The notes beneath the pieces were generated by a model that was not told the DNA's origin, did not search any database, and worked only from the letters and a program-made list of their open reading frames with translations. Made by a program: the position numbers and the translations under genes. Positions 35,420 to 44,930 of a stretch of DNA of 64,000 nt are shown in pieces. Origin of the DNA: CAVRAW01 sp963716135 (GTDB lineage Bacteria; Planctomycetota; Planctomycetia; Pirellulales; JADZDJ01); contig OY970289.1 of NCBI GenBank assembly GCA_963716135.1, positions 2,108,001 to 2,172,000 of the forward strand, given 5' to 3'. Each line of letters opens with the position of its first letter. Positions within the stretch are counted from its first letter, which is position 1.

Positions 35420-36682
35420 TCACGCTTTGCCCGCCATCGCTTCGGCCAGGATCTTCGACGTGCTGGGGCGCATGATGCGGGGATCGACTTGCTCCCCCTT
35501 CAAGAGCGTATTGCGCACGTCTTTGCCGGAGATGAACACCGGCTTTTCGTCCTTGTGGTTGTCCATCAAGTCCACGCGGCCGGCCGAATCGTAGTAGGCC
35601 GCGAAGCCGACTTTCAGCGGTTTGATTTTCAAATCGCCTTTGAGCTTCCCGAAAATTTCTTGGGCGTCGAAATCGCCCCAGATCGGTTTGCCGTCGTGAT
35701 ACGGCGCGTCGGCGTGCTTCCGTCCGATCACAATGTCGGTGTAGCCGAAATTTTGCCGGTAGATGCCGTGCATCACCGCTTCCTTCGGGCCGCCGTAGAA
35801 CATCTTGATATCCAAACCCAGCAAGATCACCCGATCGGGCACGCTTTCCTTGCGCGGGCCCCAAAGTGCGCCGTCACTATCCCCCTCGCCCAAGCCGCGC
35901 TGGTCGATCAGGGCTTCGTAGGTATGCATGCGCACGTCGGCGTGCACGTCGTCCCCCTTGGTTTCGCCGATCAGCGGATTCAGCACCGCGCCGGCGTTGT
36001 GACCTTCGCGTAACAGCGCTTCCAGACCATATACCAACGCATATTCGTGAGCCCGATGCAGCGGGTTGCGGGTTTGGAATGCCACCACGCGGTTCCATCC
36101 TTTGCCGGCCAGCAGCTTGCGCACTTCGCGCGGCGAAAGCACATACTTGCCGAACTTGGAGTTTTTGGGCTGCGGCAGCACGCGGATTTTGCCCCCCAGC
36201 AGATGCGTTTTGTCCGCATCCCCTTTGAGCACCATGTCGGCTCCGGGATGATCGGTGCGCTCGGTCAAGTAAACCGATTTCAAGTAGCGCGGCTTGTCCC
36301 ACTCGAAAATGTCGGTGATGTCCAGCGTGGCCACGATGTCACCTGCCGAATTCGTGAGCGCGACCTTCTGCCCCTTCTTCAACTGGCCCGCCAATTCTTT
36401 CGTGACCGGCAGCGAAAGCGGGATCGTCCACGCATAAAGCTTGCCGTTGTGTTCAATGACCGATTCGTCCAGCACACGGTTATAAGTGGCCGAATCCATG
36501 GGCCCGGTCGTCGGGCTCAATACGCCGTCTCCCCAGCGGTACACCGTCGATAGATCGGCATCGGCGACTGGAACCTTGGTGAGCTTGGCGGCTTCGGCCT
36601 TGAACGATGCGATCTCGTCGCTGGGCACGGTGAGGTTCAATGGTTCGGAGAGTCCGCCATGGGGAGGAATCAGGTCGGGCAT
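35420..36682 (-). CDS. sat: ATP sulfurylase (sulfate adenylyltransferase), homo-oligomeric type
   Basis: Makes APS from sulfate and ATP. 420 residues with an intact frame. PUA-like N-terminal domain, then the catalytic site VVAFQTRNPLHRAHEY, with LNPLIGETKGDDVHADVRMHTYE and the loop DIVIGRKHADAPY. It ends near SGKDVRNTLLKGEQVDPRIMRP. It lacks an APS kinase extension, consistent with the APS-type CysH encoded convergently. The start at 36682 follows an MPDLIPPHGG N terminus typical of the family. Confidence 0.95.
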   Translation of the reverse strand: MPDLIPPHGGLSEPLNLTVPSDEIASFKAEAAKLTKVPVADADLSTVYRWGDGVLSPTTGPMDSATYNRVLDESVIEHNGKLYAWTIPLSLPVTKELAGQLKKGQKVALTNSAGDIVATLDITDIFEWDKPRYLKSVYLTERTDHPGADMVLKGDADKTHLLGGKIRVLPQPKNSKFGKYVLSPREVRKLLAGKGWNRVVAFQTRNPLHRAHEYALVYGLEALLREGHNAGAVLNPLIGETKGDDVHADVRMHTYEALIDQRGLGEGDSDGALWGPRKESVPDRVILLGLDIKMFYGGPKEAVMHGIYRQNFGYTDIVIGRKHADAPYHDGKPIWGDFDAQEIFGKLKGDLKIKPLKVGFAAYYDSAGRVDLMDNHKDEKPVFISGKDVRNTLLKGEQVDPRIMRPSTSKILAEAMAGKA

Positions 36683-36731
36683 GGTTGTGTCCTATGCAGC
36701 TCGAAGGTGGAGGTCATGTCATTGTTTGGAA

Positions 36732-36761
36732 GCCGGACAGTATAGGGCACTTTTGCCGGAC
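36732..36761 (-). promoter_or_regulatory. Candidate sat promoter with flanking direct repeats
   Basis: On the minus strand TATACT (36739-36744) forms a -10-like box lying between two GTCCGGC direct copies (36732-36738 and 36755-36761), about 55 bases before the sat start. The -35 match is poor, so an activator could be required. It does not match the inverted repeat before cysH. Confidence 0.3.
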
Positions 36762-36832
36762 CCTTCAACGGTCGTTTTGCCCGAGGAAACGCCGGCTTTT
36801 TGACTGGCGTCGCAGCCGTCGTAGGTTTGATT

Positions 36833-37174
36833 ATGGCGAAATTCGTTCTCGCAGCATCGATCGTCAGCGCATCAGTCGCAATGGCACTAGCCGACGACGC
36901 GCCGCCGCGCAAGCCGGGCGCGTACGGTACCCCGGCACTGGAGCAACCACTGCCGGTCGATCCTTACGCCGGCAATCGCGGCTTGACGGTCACGCAGCTG
37001 GCGAATCCGCCCGCGCTGTTCGATCGCAATCCGCGCTTGCCCTCATCGGTGCCGCAGCCGGTGCTTCCGACCGCGCTGAACAGCATGCCTGCAGTGCCGC
37101 CGTTTGTATCGCCGGCATTTGAACCGCGCACTACGCCGAAGCTGGGCGTCATCCGCGCGCAGTCGCAACGCTAG
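36833..37174 (+). CDS. Small exported Pro-rich protein
   Basis: 113 residues from ATG at 36833. Signal peptide MAKFVLAASIVSASVAMALA, predicted cleavage before DDAPPRK. The mature part is rich in Pro, with PYAGNRGLTVTQLANPPALF and FEPRTTPKLGVI; no domain recognised. It is divergent from sat. Confidence 0.6.
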   Translation: MAKFVLAASIVSASVAMALADDAPPRKPGAYGTPALEQPLPVDPYAGNRGLTVTQLANPPALFDRNPRLPSSVPQPVLPTALNSMPAVPPFVSPAFEPRTTPKLGVIRAQSQR

Positions 37175-37182
37175 CAGCGGGC

Positions 37183-37218
37183 CGAAAGATGAGGGGCGAG
37201 AGACGAGGTGCGAGCGAA
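37183..37218. repeat. GA-rich degenerate repeat GGGGCGAGAGACGAGG type
   Basis: Short tract downstream of the small exported protein gene with GCGAG-type units. No inverted partner is seen in this gap. Confidence 0.4.
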
Positions 37219-37409
37219 AACAACCCGCCCCGCGCCGCTGTCAGCGTCACACCGCATTTTGCCGCGCTTCCCCCGTCGAAATGCTCTTTGCTGGTCACCC
37301 GATTTTTGGTAACTAGCCGGTCCCGGAAACCGTGTCGGTAGGGTCGCACTCCGTAGCGTCGGGAGTCGCGAGGGGCCTCTGCCGCCATTTCATAGCAAGG
37401 ATGCTGGCC

Positions 37410-39704
37410 ATGAAAAGCTGGGCGATTCGATTTCTATTGTTAGCCGGCGTCGGCGGAGGCGGCTGGCTCACTGTGGCAGTGGCCCAAAAACAGTGGGGCC
37501 TGTATGAGGCGCCTGCGCCGGATTTCTCGAAAGCGCCGGTCAACGCCGACGCATTTACCGTCGCGCCGGCGGCCGCAATGCCAACCGCGACCAACCCGAG
37601 CGCCGTGGTGCAAGCCAGCGCCACTTCAGCGCCAGTATCAGAACAGAAAGCCGCGCCGGTCGATCCCTTTCAGGGATTAGATCGATCCGATCCGCGCGCC
37701 GCCGCAGCCGAACCGGCGCAACTCGATGCCGATCCGGCCTCAGCGCCGGTCAGCCGCGCCGCGTCGCCGGCGAGCCACAATAGTTCGCACGACGATATTC
37801 CGCCGGCAGGCGAAGCCGGAATCGCCGAAGCTCCTGCCGCAACATCGCATCGCGAGGCTGAGGCGCCGGCCGAGCCGCGCGCCGGCCGCGCGGTCGGAGA
37901 CCGTTATCGAAACAGCTTCCCGCAGGAATCCACCGAAAGCGCCGGAAGCAATTCGGGAATCGAACCGGCCGCCGGCATCGCCGCCGCCACGGGCGGACTG
38001 GAAGCGGTGAACAGCGCAGACCGTTCCGGCAATAATCATTCGCAGGCGCCGATGTCGCGAAGCGATTCCGGCATGGAAAGCGCCGGCATGGGGAGCCGAT
38101 ATCAAAATCCGCCGGCCAGCGGCGCCACTGCCGCGGCGCCGAACGCATTGTCCGCTGGTTCCTCTGACGAGAATCTACTGCGTCCCGCGCCGACCGGCGT
38201 GCAGACTGCGGCGCAGAACGAGGCCCCCACCGCCATCCTGGCCCGCAGCACTCCGTCGAGCCTTTCGACCGCGGCGGATACCGCCGCATCGAGCGTGAAC
38301 GTCGAAGGCATGGGCCGCCCCGGCGACAAGAAGCTGGAAGGCACGCAAGCCCCCAGCGTGACGCTGGAAAAAATCGCCCCGCCTGAAATTCAGGTCGGTA
38401 AGGCGGCGAAGTTCCAAGTCGTGGTCCGAAACGTCGGTCCGGTCGAAGCCGCCGACGTGGAAGTGATCGACGCCGTGCCGCAAGGCACGCAACTGCTGGG
38501 CACCACGCCCAAGGCCAACGTCGGGCCGCGCGGCGAAATCGTCTGGAAACTGGGCAACATGAAGTCGGGGGATGAATCGAAACTCGAAGTCGAAGTGATG
38601 CCGGTCACCGAAGGCGAAATCGGCAGCGTGGCCGTGGTGCAGTTCCGCTCGACCGCTTCGGTGCGCACCGTCGCCACCAAGCCGGAACTCGTGCTGGAAT
38701 TGACCTCTCCGCCGCAAGTGATGATCGGCGGCGACGCGAAGATCGGCATCAAGCTTTCGAATCCCGGCACCGGCGCCGCCGAAAAAGTGGTGCTTTCCGA
38801 AAAGGTGCCCGCAGGGCTGCAACATCCCGCCGGCAGCGAGTTGGAATTCGAAGTGGGCGAGTTGAAGCCGGGCGAAAGCCGCCAATTGGATCTGACGCTG
38901 CACGCCGTCCAGGCCGGAAAATTCGCCAACAAGCTGGTGGTGGAAGGCGATGCCAACCTGCACACCGAGCAAACCGCCAACATCGAAGTCATCGCGCCGG
39001 CGATTAGCGTGGCGCTCAACGGTCCGGGGCTGCGCTATCTCGATCGCCAGGCGAAATACACCGTGTCGGTCAGCAATCCCGGCACGGCGCCGGCGAAGGA
39101 AGTTGATCTGGTCACGCAGTTGCCCAAGGGCATGCAGTTCGTCGATGCGTCCGATTCCGGCCATTACGATTCAAACTCGCACACCGTCGTTTGGAGCCTG
39201 GCGGAATTGCCGGCCGGGCAATCGGGCAGCGTCACGCTGACCGCCTTGGCCAAGGAGCCGGGCGAGCAGAAGTTCCGCACTGAAGGACGCGCCAGCGGCG
39301 GCCTGAGCGACGTGAACGAACAAGTGACCGTGGTCGAAGGCGTGGCGGCAGTGTTGTTCACCGTGGCCGACGTGGAAGACCCCGTCGAAGTCGGCGGCAG
39401 CGCCACCTACGAAATCCACGTGGTCAATCAAGGCTCCAAGGCGGCCAATCACGTGCAGGTCGGGGCGCTATTGCCGCCGGAAATGAAGCCGACCGGCGCC
39501 GAAGGTCCGGCCAAGTTCGCCATGGATGGACAGCGCGTGCTGTTCGAGCCGCTGGCGCGCCTGGCCCCCAAGGCCGACGTCACTTACAAGGTGACCGCGC
39601 AGTGCCAGTCGCCCGGCGATCTGCGCATCAAAGTCCAAGTGCAAACCGACGAAATGGCGCAGCCCGTGACGAAGGAAGAAAGCACGCGGGTCTATAAAGA
39701 CTAA
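37410..39704 (+). CDS. Large exported protein with DUF11/TIGR01451 repeats
   Basis: About 764 residues. N-terminal signal MKSWAIRFLLLAGVGGGGWL, a long Ala/Pro/Ser-rich low-complexity part (about 300 residues), then four Ig-like DUF11 repeats. Each opens like LEKIAPPEIQVGKAAKFQVV or FTVADVEDPVEVGGSATYEI and contains VRNVGP or VSNPGT, with a DAVPQGTQLLG or VTQLPKGMQFV step and an AEGEI-like close. Such repeats occur in large surface proteins of planctomycetes. An ATG nine bases earlier (37401) is also possible. Probably cell-surface; the partner is unknown. Confidence 0.85.
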   Translation: MKSWAIRFLLLAGVGGGGWLTVAVAQKQWGLYEAPAPDFSKAPVNADAFTVAPAAAMPTATNPSAVVQASATSAPVSEQKAAPVDPFQGLDRSDPRAAAAEPAQLDADPASAPVSRAASPASHNSSHDDIPPAGEAGIAEAPAATSHREAEAPAEPRAGRAVGDRYRNSFPQESTESAGSNSGIEPAAGIAAATGGLEAVNSADRSGNNHSQAPMSRSDSGMESAGMGSRYQNPPASGATAAAPNALSAGSSDENLLRPAPTGVQTAAQNEAPTAILARSTPSSLSTAADTAASSVNVEGMGRPGDKKLEGTQAPSVTLEKIAPPEIQVGKAAKFQVVVRNVGPVEAADVEVIDAVPQGTQLLGTTPKANVGPRGEIVWKLGNMKSGDESKLEVEVMPVTEGEIGSVAVVQFRSTASVRTVATKPELVLELTSPPQVMIGGDAKIGIKLSNPGTGAAEKVVLSEKVPAGLQHPAGSELEFEVGELKPGESRQLDLTLHAVQAGKFANKLVVEGDANLHTEQTANIEVIAPAISVALNGPGLRYLDRQAKYTVSVSNPGTAPAKEVDLVTQLPKGMQFVDASDSGHYDSNSHTVVWSLAELPAGQSGSVTLTALAKEPGEQKFRTEGRASGGLSDVNEQVTVVEGVAAVLFTVADVEDPVEVGGSATYEIHVVNQGSKAANHVQVGALLPPEMKPTGAEGPAKFAMDGQRVLFEPLARLAPKADVTYKVTAQCQSPGDLRIKVQVQTDEMAQPVTKEESTRVYKD

Positions 39705-39720
39705 TAGACCGCCTGAGATA

Positions 39721-39750
39721 TTCTGCCTTCTGCCGTCTGCTTTCTGCCTT
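39721..39750. repeat. TTCTGCC-type repeat, single arm
   Basis: Tandem TTCTGCC/GTCTGCT/TTCTGCC units between convergent genes; matches the right arms at 4693-4716 and 22221-22252. The opposite arm is absent here. Confidence 0.8.
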
Positions 39751-41045
39751 TAATTCACAATCGCCGCGGCGTTGAACGAATAGAACGTGCTAAATGGCAG
39801 CACGCTGTACAGGCCGCGCGTGAAATACAGGTTGATCAAGTCGTCGGCGATCAAAACCGGCGTCTTCGGCACCATCACGACGTCGCCGTCATCCAGCCAA
39901 ATCTCTCCCGGCGGGCATGGCTGACGATTCATCAGCATCGTGGGCTGCATGTTCACCACGGTGGCCATCAATCGCCAATCGTCGCCGCGGCGGAAGATGG
40001 CGATCTGCCGCAAATTGGCCCCCACCTTCCAACTGCCGGCCATGCTGATGGCCTGCATCAATGTGGTCGGCCCTTCCAATGTAAACCGATTGGGCGTGTT
40101 CACTTCGCCGAATACGAACACGTAGCGCAGCGCGCGATTTGTGAGAATCGGCGTGACTTCGATCCCCTCGATGCCCAACTCGTGCTGATAGCGGTAGGTG
40201 ATTTCTTCCTTCAATTCGTCGAGCGTGAGACCCTGGGCGGGAATGTTGTTCAAGCCCGGCAGGTCGATCGTGCCCGCCGGCGTGATGCGCACTTCTTTCC
40301 CCTGACCGCCGCGGCCGGCGCGGTTATCGACCGTGGCCCGCAAGTCGTCTAATTGCGTGTTCACCTTCAGCGGCGTGACGGTAATCGATGGCAGTTTGTA
40401 GTATTTTTTGTACGCTTCCTCGATTTTGTCGCAAAGCTCGGGCACGGTCAGACCCGCAGCGCGCATTTCGCCCAAGAGCCGCAACGTGATCGTGCCGTCG
40501 GGCTGAATCACCAGGTTTCGATTCAGATTCTGGTCGGTGAACGATTCGACCTGCACCTCGTCGCCGCAGTTCAAGCGGTAAGGGTTCGGCTGAATATCGC
40601 GCGTCAGCCGGTAGGCGCACTCGACAATGTCGTCCACCCGCAATCGATACTCCGGCACATGCGCCAGCCGCCAATGGCCGACGTATTCCCCCTGAGCGTA
40701 GGCCTGCCAATTGATCGGTCCCATGGCGCGCCAATGCTTGTCGCGGCAATTGCAAACTCCGCACGGCCCGTTGGCAAAACAATCGACCCCCTGAATATCG
40801 CACGGGGCAGCCGGGCCCAGCGCCTGGCAGGGCTGCACGGCGGCATCGCGCTGCGGAAGCCGCGTGATTTGGGAGATCGCATGGGCATTGCCGCGCTGCG
40901 AGACGTGATGGGCCGCCGATTTGTGGCGCGCCAGAAACACAGCCGTCGCCAACAGCGCCGGCACCAGCACGGCGATCAGCGCCCAGCGAGGCCAACTCGG
41001 CCGGGGCGAGAAATGATTCGCGTTTCCAGTTTGCATGTCGTTCAT
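39750..41045 (-). CDS. Polysaccharide biosynthesis/export protein (Wza-like, SLBB repeats)
   Basis: 431 residues from ATG at 41045, which overlaps the stop of the upstream gene (TGATG). A membrane segment (WALIAVLVPALLATAVFLA) and a Cys-containing region (ANGPCGVCNCRDKHW) precede the Poly_export domain: YRLNCGDEVQVESF, NLVIQPDGTITLRLLGEMRAAGLTVPEL. SLBB-like segments follow (ITPAGTIDLPGLNNIPAQGLTLDELKEEI and YVFVFGEVNTPNRFTLEG). It probably forms or gates an outer-membrane exporter of a surface polysaccharide. The neighbouring TPR lipoprotein is translationally coupled. Confidence 0.88.
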   Translation of the reverse strand: MNDMQTGNANHFSPRPSWPRWALIAVLVPALLATAVFLARHKSAAHHVSQRGNAHAISQITRLPQRDAAVQPCQALGPAAPCDIQGVDCFANGPCGVCNCRDKHWRAMGPINWQAYAQGEYVGHWRLAHVPEYRLRVDDIVECAYRLTRDIQPNPYRLNCGDEVQVESFTDQNLNRNLVIQPDGTITLRLLGEMRAAGLTVPELCDKIEEAYKKYYKLPSITVTPLKVNTQLDDLRATVDNRAGRGGQGKEVRITPAGTIDLPGLNNIPAQGLTLDELKEEITYRYQHELGIEGIEVTPILTNRALRYVFVFGEVNTPNRFTLEGPTTLMQAISMAGSWKVGANLRQIAIFRRGDDWRLMATVVNMQPTMLMNRQPCPPGEIWLDDGDVVMVPKTPVLIADDLINLYFTRGLYSVLPFSTFYSFNAAAIVN

Positions 41046-42685
41046 CACTTCAGTCCCCACCAATTGCTTGGTTTTTTATCAGGAAGCGCGGCGGTTTGCG
41101 GCTCGGCGGGAGGCGCCGGCTGCGAGATTGCCGAGGGCGCTTGCCGCATCGCCGCCACGGGATGCGTGTCCCCGATCATGGAATTGGTGCGCGAGAACGA
41201 TTCCGGATCGAGCCAATCGATCGGGTACCGCATTCCCGCGCTGGCGAAGCCGTCGTGTTGAAGCTGCGCGACGGCCGTTTCGGCCTGCTTCCGCGCCTGC
41301 TGCGCACGCTGGGTATTTCCCAGGCGCTCGTAGACGGTCGCCAGATTGCGCCACGAGGTGGGAGCGTTGGAAACTGCCACGGCCTGCTCCAGCACCTTGC
41401 AGGCATCGTCCAAGCGACCGAATCGCGCCAGAAGCACCCCGAGTTCGTTGGCTGCCAGAAAGTTTCGCGGTTCCACGACCAGCGCAGCCTGGAAAAACAC
41501 CACGGCCTTGCATTCGGCGATTTTTTCCTGCGGACCGTGCATTGCCGAAGGCGCAGAACAAACCTTTCCCAATCCATGCAAAGCCAGCGAGGCGACGGCC
41601 TGATCTGCGGCGGCCGCGGCCAATTGCTCTTGGGCGTATGTCAGATACAGCCGCTGGGCTTCGGTGACAGTCACATTCTCCAGCGCCCGCCCTTTCAACA
41701 CCGGCGTGCGATGCGCATCGACAAGCAATTTCAAATTCAGGTCGGCTTCGATGTTCGTGCCGCGGGGCACAAAGTCGTCCACCTCTTCCAGCGCCCGTAG
41801 TCCGGCCGCCAACGCCCGAGTATGTGCGCTCGTGCCGCGCTGGGCATCCATGGCTTGCGCCAGTGACCGGAGCGCTTCGATGAAGCGCGCCCGCGCGGTA
41901 TACAGCGCACCGCGTTCGGCCAGATCGAATCCATGCCGGGCGGTTTCTTCGGCCCGCCTGGCAATGGCGGCCATTTCCGGCGTCGGCCGGCTCGGGCCCC
42001 AGGGCAATGGCTCACCAGCGTCGGCGGATTCGTCGGAAGTGACCGGCGTCGGCTCGGTTTTGGTTTGCGGCCTGGCAGGCGGTATGGGATCTGCTTTGAC
42101 GATCTCCGCTGCGGCCGGCTTCGGGGCGGGCGCTTGTTTCGGCGCCGGCGCAGCGGCCGTTTCCTTCGGCTGCTCGATCGGCGCTTCCGGTTGTTTCGGA
42201 GTTGAAGTAGCGACTTGCCGCTCGGTAGAAGCGGCAACTTCCGCGGGAGTTTGGGAAGCTTCTTGCTGACCAGCCTCGTCTTTCTCGCTAATCGAGAATT
42301 CCGTCGTCGTATCGTCAGCCTGCTGCTTGTCAGACTTGGCGGGCGCGGCCTTGTCGGCGGACGTCGTGGGCTCCGGCGGAATCGGCATCCCCGGCCGGTC
42401 GTCCTGAATGTTAAACGTCCGCGGATTCACCGATGAGGGCTGCTGTAGATCGCTCGCCGGCTTTTCCGCCACGTATGGCACCGGCGCGGTTTCTGCAATC
42501 TCGGCGGTTTGCTCGGGCAGCGGCGCGGGTTCCGTTGCCGGCAGACGTCGCTCGAGGTGCTCTTCGGCGATCGCAGCCGACGGCGCAGGCGCAGGCGTTC
42601 GGCCGTGGCAGCCGGCTAATACCGCCAGCGCCAACCACAGCCAGGCAAAGCGGCGCACGTGCGCGGCGCGTTCGGAACGGTCCAT
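41045..42685 (-). CDS. TPR-containing lipoprotein
   Basis: 546 residues. Lipoprotein signal RRFAWLWLALAVLAGC, a long Pro/Ala/Glu-rich linker (about 30-230), then helical repeats ending in typical TPR units: FFQAALVVEPRNFLAANELGVLLARFGRLDDA and CKVLEQAVAVSNAPTSWRNLATVYERLGNTQRAQQAR. Probably an outer-membrane-linked scaffold for the polysaccharide export protein encoded in overlap downstream (inference from coupling). Confidence 0.82.
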   Translation of the reverse strand: MDRSERAAHVRRFAWLWLALAVLAGCHGRTPAPAPSAAIAEEHLERRLPATEPAPLPEQTAEIAETAPVPYVAEKPASDLQQPSSVNPRTFNIQDDRPGMPIPPEPTTSADKAAPAKSDKQQADDTTTEFSISEKDEAGQQEASQTPAEVAASTERQVATSTPKQPEAPIEQPKETAAAPAPKQAPAPKPAAAEIVKADPIPPARPQTKTEPTPVTSDESADAGEPLPWGPSRPTPEMAAIARRAEETARHGFDLAERGALYTARARFIEALRSLAQAMDAQRGTSAHTRALAAGLRALEEVDDFVPRGTNIEADLNLKLLVDAHRTPVLKGRALENVTVTEAQRLYLTYAQEQLAAAAADQAVASLALHGLGKVCSAPSAMHGPQEKIAECKAVVFFQAALVVEPRNFLAANELGVLLARFGRLDDACKVLEQAVAVSNAPTSWRNLATVYERLGNTQRAQQARKQAETAVAQLQHDGFASAGMRYPIDWLDPESFSRTNSMIGDTHPVAAMRQAPSAISQPAPPAEPQTAALPDKKPSNWWGLK

Positions 42686-42934
42686 CGTTCCTCCGTTTGA
42701 TTCGTCCGTGATGCGCGGAGCCTGTCTAGAGATGCAGACAGACCGCGCCCTAATAGACGGATCGTCAGCTACAGCCGATCGTGTGCAGCAAACCGGCGAA
42801 ACCGCGCCAGGCGAACCTTCAGGGGGCCCGAATAGCCGACACAGCCGTCGCTAGCCGAACACGTTTGGCCTTTTTGTCGGCTTTACACGACCAGCCGGCA
42901 TAGCCGCTACAACCGGCACCGCCCAGCCGCGGCC

Positions 42935-43828
42935 TTACGGTTTGACGGCCGCGGCGGCCAATTTCCCCGCGGCATTGAGCCCCGCGGCTGCCCAGGCCTG
43001 CCCGATGCGCTCGCCGGCGGTGCGGACAATCTGTTCGCGCTTCATGCCTTTGGCCTGTTGCGGCGAGACCGCCGGCGTGATCGGGCCGTCGTAGCCCAAT
43101 TCACCCAGTGCCACCAGCGTTGCCGCCAGATCGATCGTGCCCGTTTCGCCGGGGAGCAGGCGATCGGTAGGAACGCATTCCGCGGGCGACTTATTCGCCG
43201 GCGCATCGGAGAGGATCACAGTCACAATCTTTTCGCGGCCCAGCTTTCGCACCTCGTCGCAAGTGCCGCCGCCGGCATGAAGTTCAAACAGATCCACCAC
43301 CACGCCGACGTTGGCGCTGCGGACCATGCCCACCAGCGTGGCCAAGGCGTCGAAGGTGTGAATGAATTGATAGGCGGCGCCTTTTCGCAATTCGAGATCG
43401 GAGCGGAACTCCACCCCCAAGGCGATGTTGTGTGGGGCCAACTGTTCGCCGATTTCGGCCAGCCGCCGGCGATGGAATTCAAAATTCTCGTGGTACGGCC
43501 GCAGATCGTTCGCCGGGGCCACGGTGGTGATTGCCCGCTTCACGCCCATCTCCGCCGCCAGCGCGAGCAAATCTTGCACGGAATTGAGGCTGTTTTTGTA
43601 GACCTCATCGTCGTCGTCCCACACAAGCGGCAAGCGGAAGGCGCCGTATTTCAGCCGGGCGCTATCCAACAGCCGCCGAGCGTGGGCCAGTCCGTGCGCC
43701 TTCACCGCCTGCTGGAGTTCGACCAGGTCGAGATCGATCCCCTGAAACTTGTACGACAGGCAAAGCTCGATGATTTCGCTCTGCCGGCCGGTAATGCCCA
43801 GCGCCTGGGGACTCAAATTGCGAAACAT
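42935..43828 (-). CDS. Sugar phosphate isomerase/epimerase-like TIM barrel protein
   Basis: 297 residues from ATG at 43828 (MFRNLSPQALGITGRQSEII). The AP-endonuclease 2 family pattern appears: FQGIDLDL, LGVEFRSDLELRKG, VGVVVDLFELHAGGGTCDEV, VTVILSDAPANKSPAECVPTDRLLPGETGTIDL. Metal ligands of the barrel (E in GVEFRSD, D in VVDLFELHAGG, D in LSDAP, E near PGETG) are present. The substrate is unknown; the family includes xylose-, inosose- and hydroxypyruvate-isomerase-like enzymes. Confidence 0.85.
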   Translation of the reverse strand: MFRNLSPQALGITGRQSEIIELCLSYKFQGIDLDLVELQQAVKAHGLAHARRLLDSARLKYGAFRLPLVWDDDDEVYKNSLNSVQDLLALAAEMGVKRAITTVAPANDLRPYHENFEFHRRRLAEIGEQLAPHNIALGVEFRSDLELRKGAAYQFIHTFDALATLVGMVRSANVGVVVDLFELHAGGGTCDEVRKLGREKIVTVILSDAPANKSPAECVPTDRLLPGETGTIDLAATLVALGELGYDGPITPAVSPQQAKGMKREQIVRTAGERIGQAWAAAGLNAAGKLAAAAVKP

Positions 43829-44042
43829 TCCGCGCCTCAAAGATTCACTTGCCGCAGGAACCCCAGATGGAAAAGCCCGTCGCTTCCGCGGCCAGAAAGC
43901 GCAGTATGCCACATTGCCGGCTCGAGTTAAAGAGGCGGCCCCGCCGACTTCGCCAACCGGCGATTGTGGTATCCTTTCCTCGCTAGCTATACTTTGCCCG
44001 CACTCACTCCGCCTTCCGCCTTCCTACTTCCGTCATTCCCCC

Positions 44043-44930
44043 ATGTCCTTTCCCCATCTACTGCAAATTCTGGTGCTGGCAATCGTGCAGGGTCTGGCCG
44101 AATTGCTGCCGGTGTCCAGCTCGGCTCACGTGACCATCGCCGCGCGGCTGATGGGCTACGACATGAGCCGCGTGTTCGAATGGACCTTTTTGTTGGTGAT
44201 GCTGCACACGGGCACCATGTTTTCCGTGCTGGTGTACTTCTGGTGCCGCTGGATGAAACTGCTGAATCAAATTCCGGCGATGATCGTGGCCACGATCGCC
44301 ACCGGCGTGGTTGGCTATCCGCTGTATAAGTTGATCAAGCACCTGTTGAATCGTGGAAACGAAAGCGGCCAGACGCAGGAAATCGAACATCTGTTCCAGA
44401 ACCTGCCGCTGATGGCCTGTGCCTTGGCGGCCGTCGGCGTGCTGATCATCGTTGCCGGCCGCAAAGACGAAAAATCTCCCGGCACAATCGGCGAAGTGAG
44501 CCTCGGCCACGGCGGCTTGATCGGCGCCATCCAGGGCCTGGCGCTGCCGTTCCGCGGATTCTCGCGATCCGGCTCGACCATTTCGACGGGGCTTTTGCTG
44601 GGCATCGTCCGAGCCCGGGCCGAAGAGTTCAGCTTCGCGCTGGCCGTGATTATCACGCCGGTTGTGATTGCCCGTGAAGTGTGGATGCTGATCAAAGAAC
44701 ATGCCGCGGCGGCCGCTGCGTCGGCCGGCCCCGCGCTGGAAGCGACGCCCACCATCGGCCAGCTTCTGTTGCCGGGCCTGCTGGGAATGGTGTTCAGCTT
44801 CGGGGCCGGAATGGTCGCGCTCTGGTGGCTGTCCGACTGGCTGGAGCACGGCCGCTGGAAATTCTTTGGTTACTACTGCCTGCTGGCCGCGGCTGCGGTG
44901 CTGGCCATTCATTTCACCTCGGCAGGGTAG
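44043..44930 (+). CDS. uppP: Undecaprenyl-diphosphatase
   Basis: BacA-type membrane enzyme recycling undecaprenyl pyrophosphate to the monophosphate for peptidoglycan and polysaccharide synthesis. 295 residues from ATG at 44043. Catalytic segments are IVQGLAELLPVSSSAH (Glu and Ser) and PFRGFSRSGSTISTGLLLG (Arg and Ser). Seven or more hydrophobic segments. The family usually reads QGxTEFLPVSSSGH; here A and L replace T/F at the first motif. Its position near a polysaccharide exporter fits. Confidence 0.93.
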   Translation: MSFPHLLQILVLAIVQGLAELLPVSSSAHVTIAARLMGYDMSRVFEWTFLLVMLHTGTMFSVLVYFWCRWMKLLNQIPAMIVATIATGVVGYPLYKLIKHLLNRGNESGQTQEIEHLFQNLPLMACALAAVGVLIIVAGRKDEKSPGTIGEVSLGHGGLIGAIQGLALPFRGFSRSGSTISTGLLLGIVRARAEEFSFALAVIITPVVIAREVWMLIKEHAAAAAASAGPALEATPTIGQLLLPGLLGMVFSFGAGMVALWWLSDWLEHGRWKFFGYYCLLAAAAVLAIHFTSAG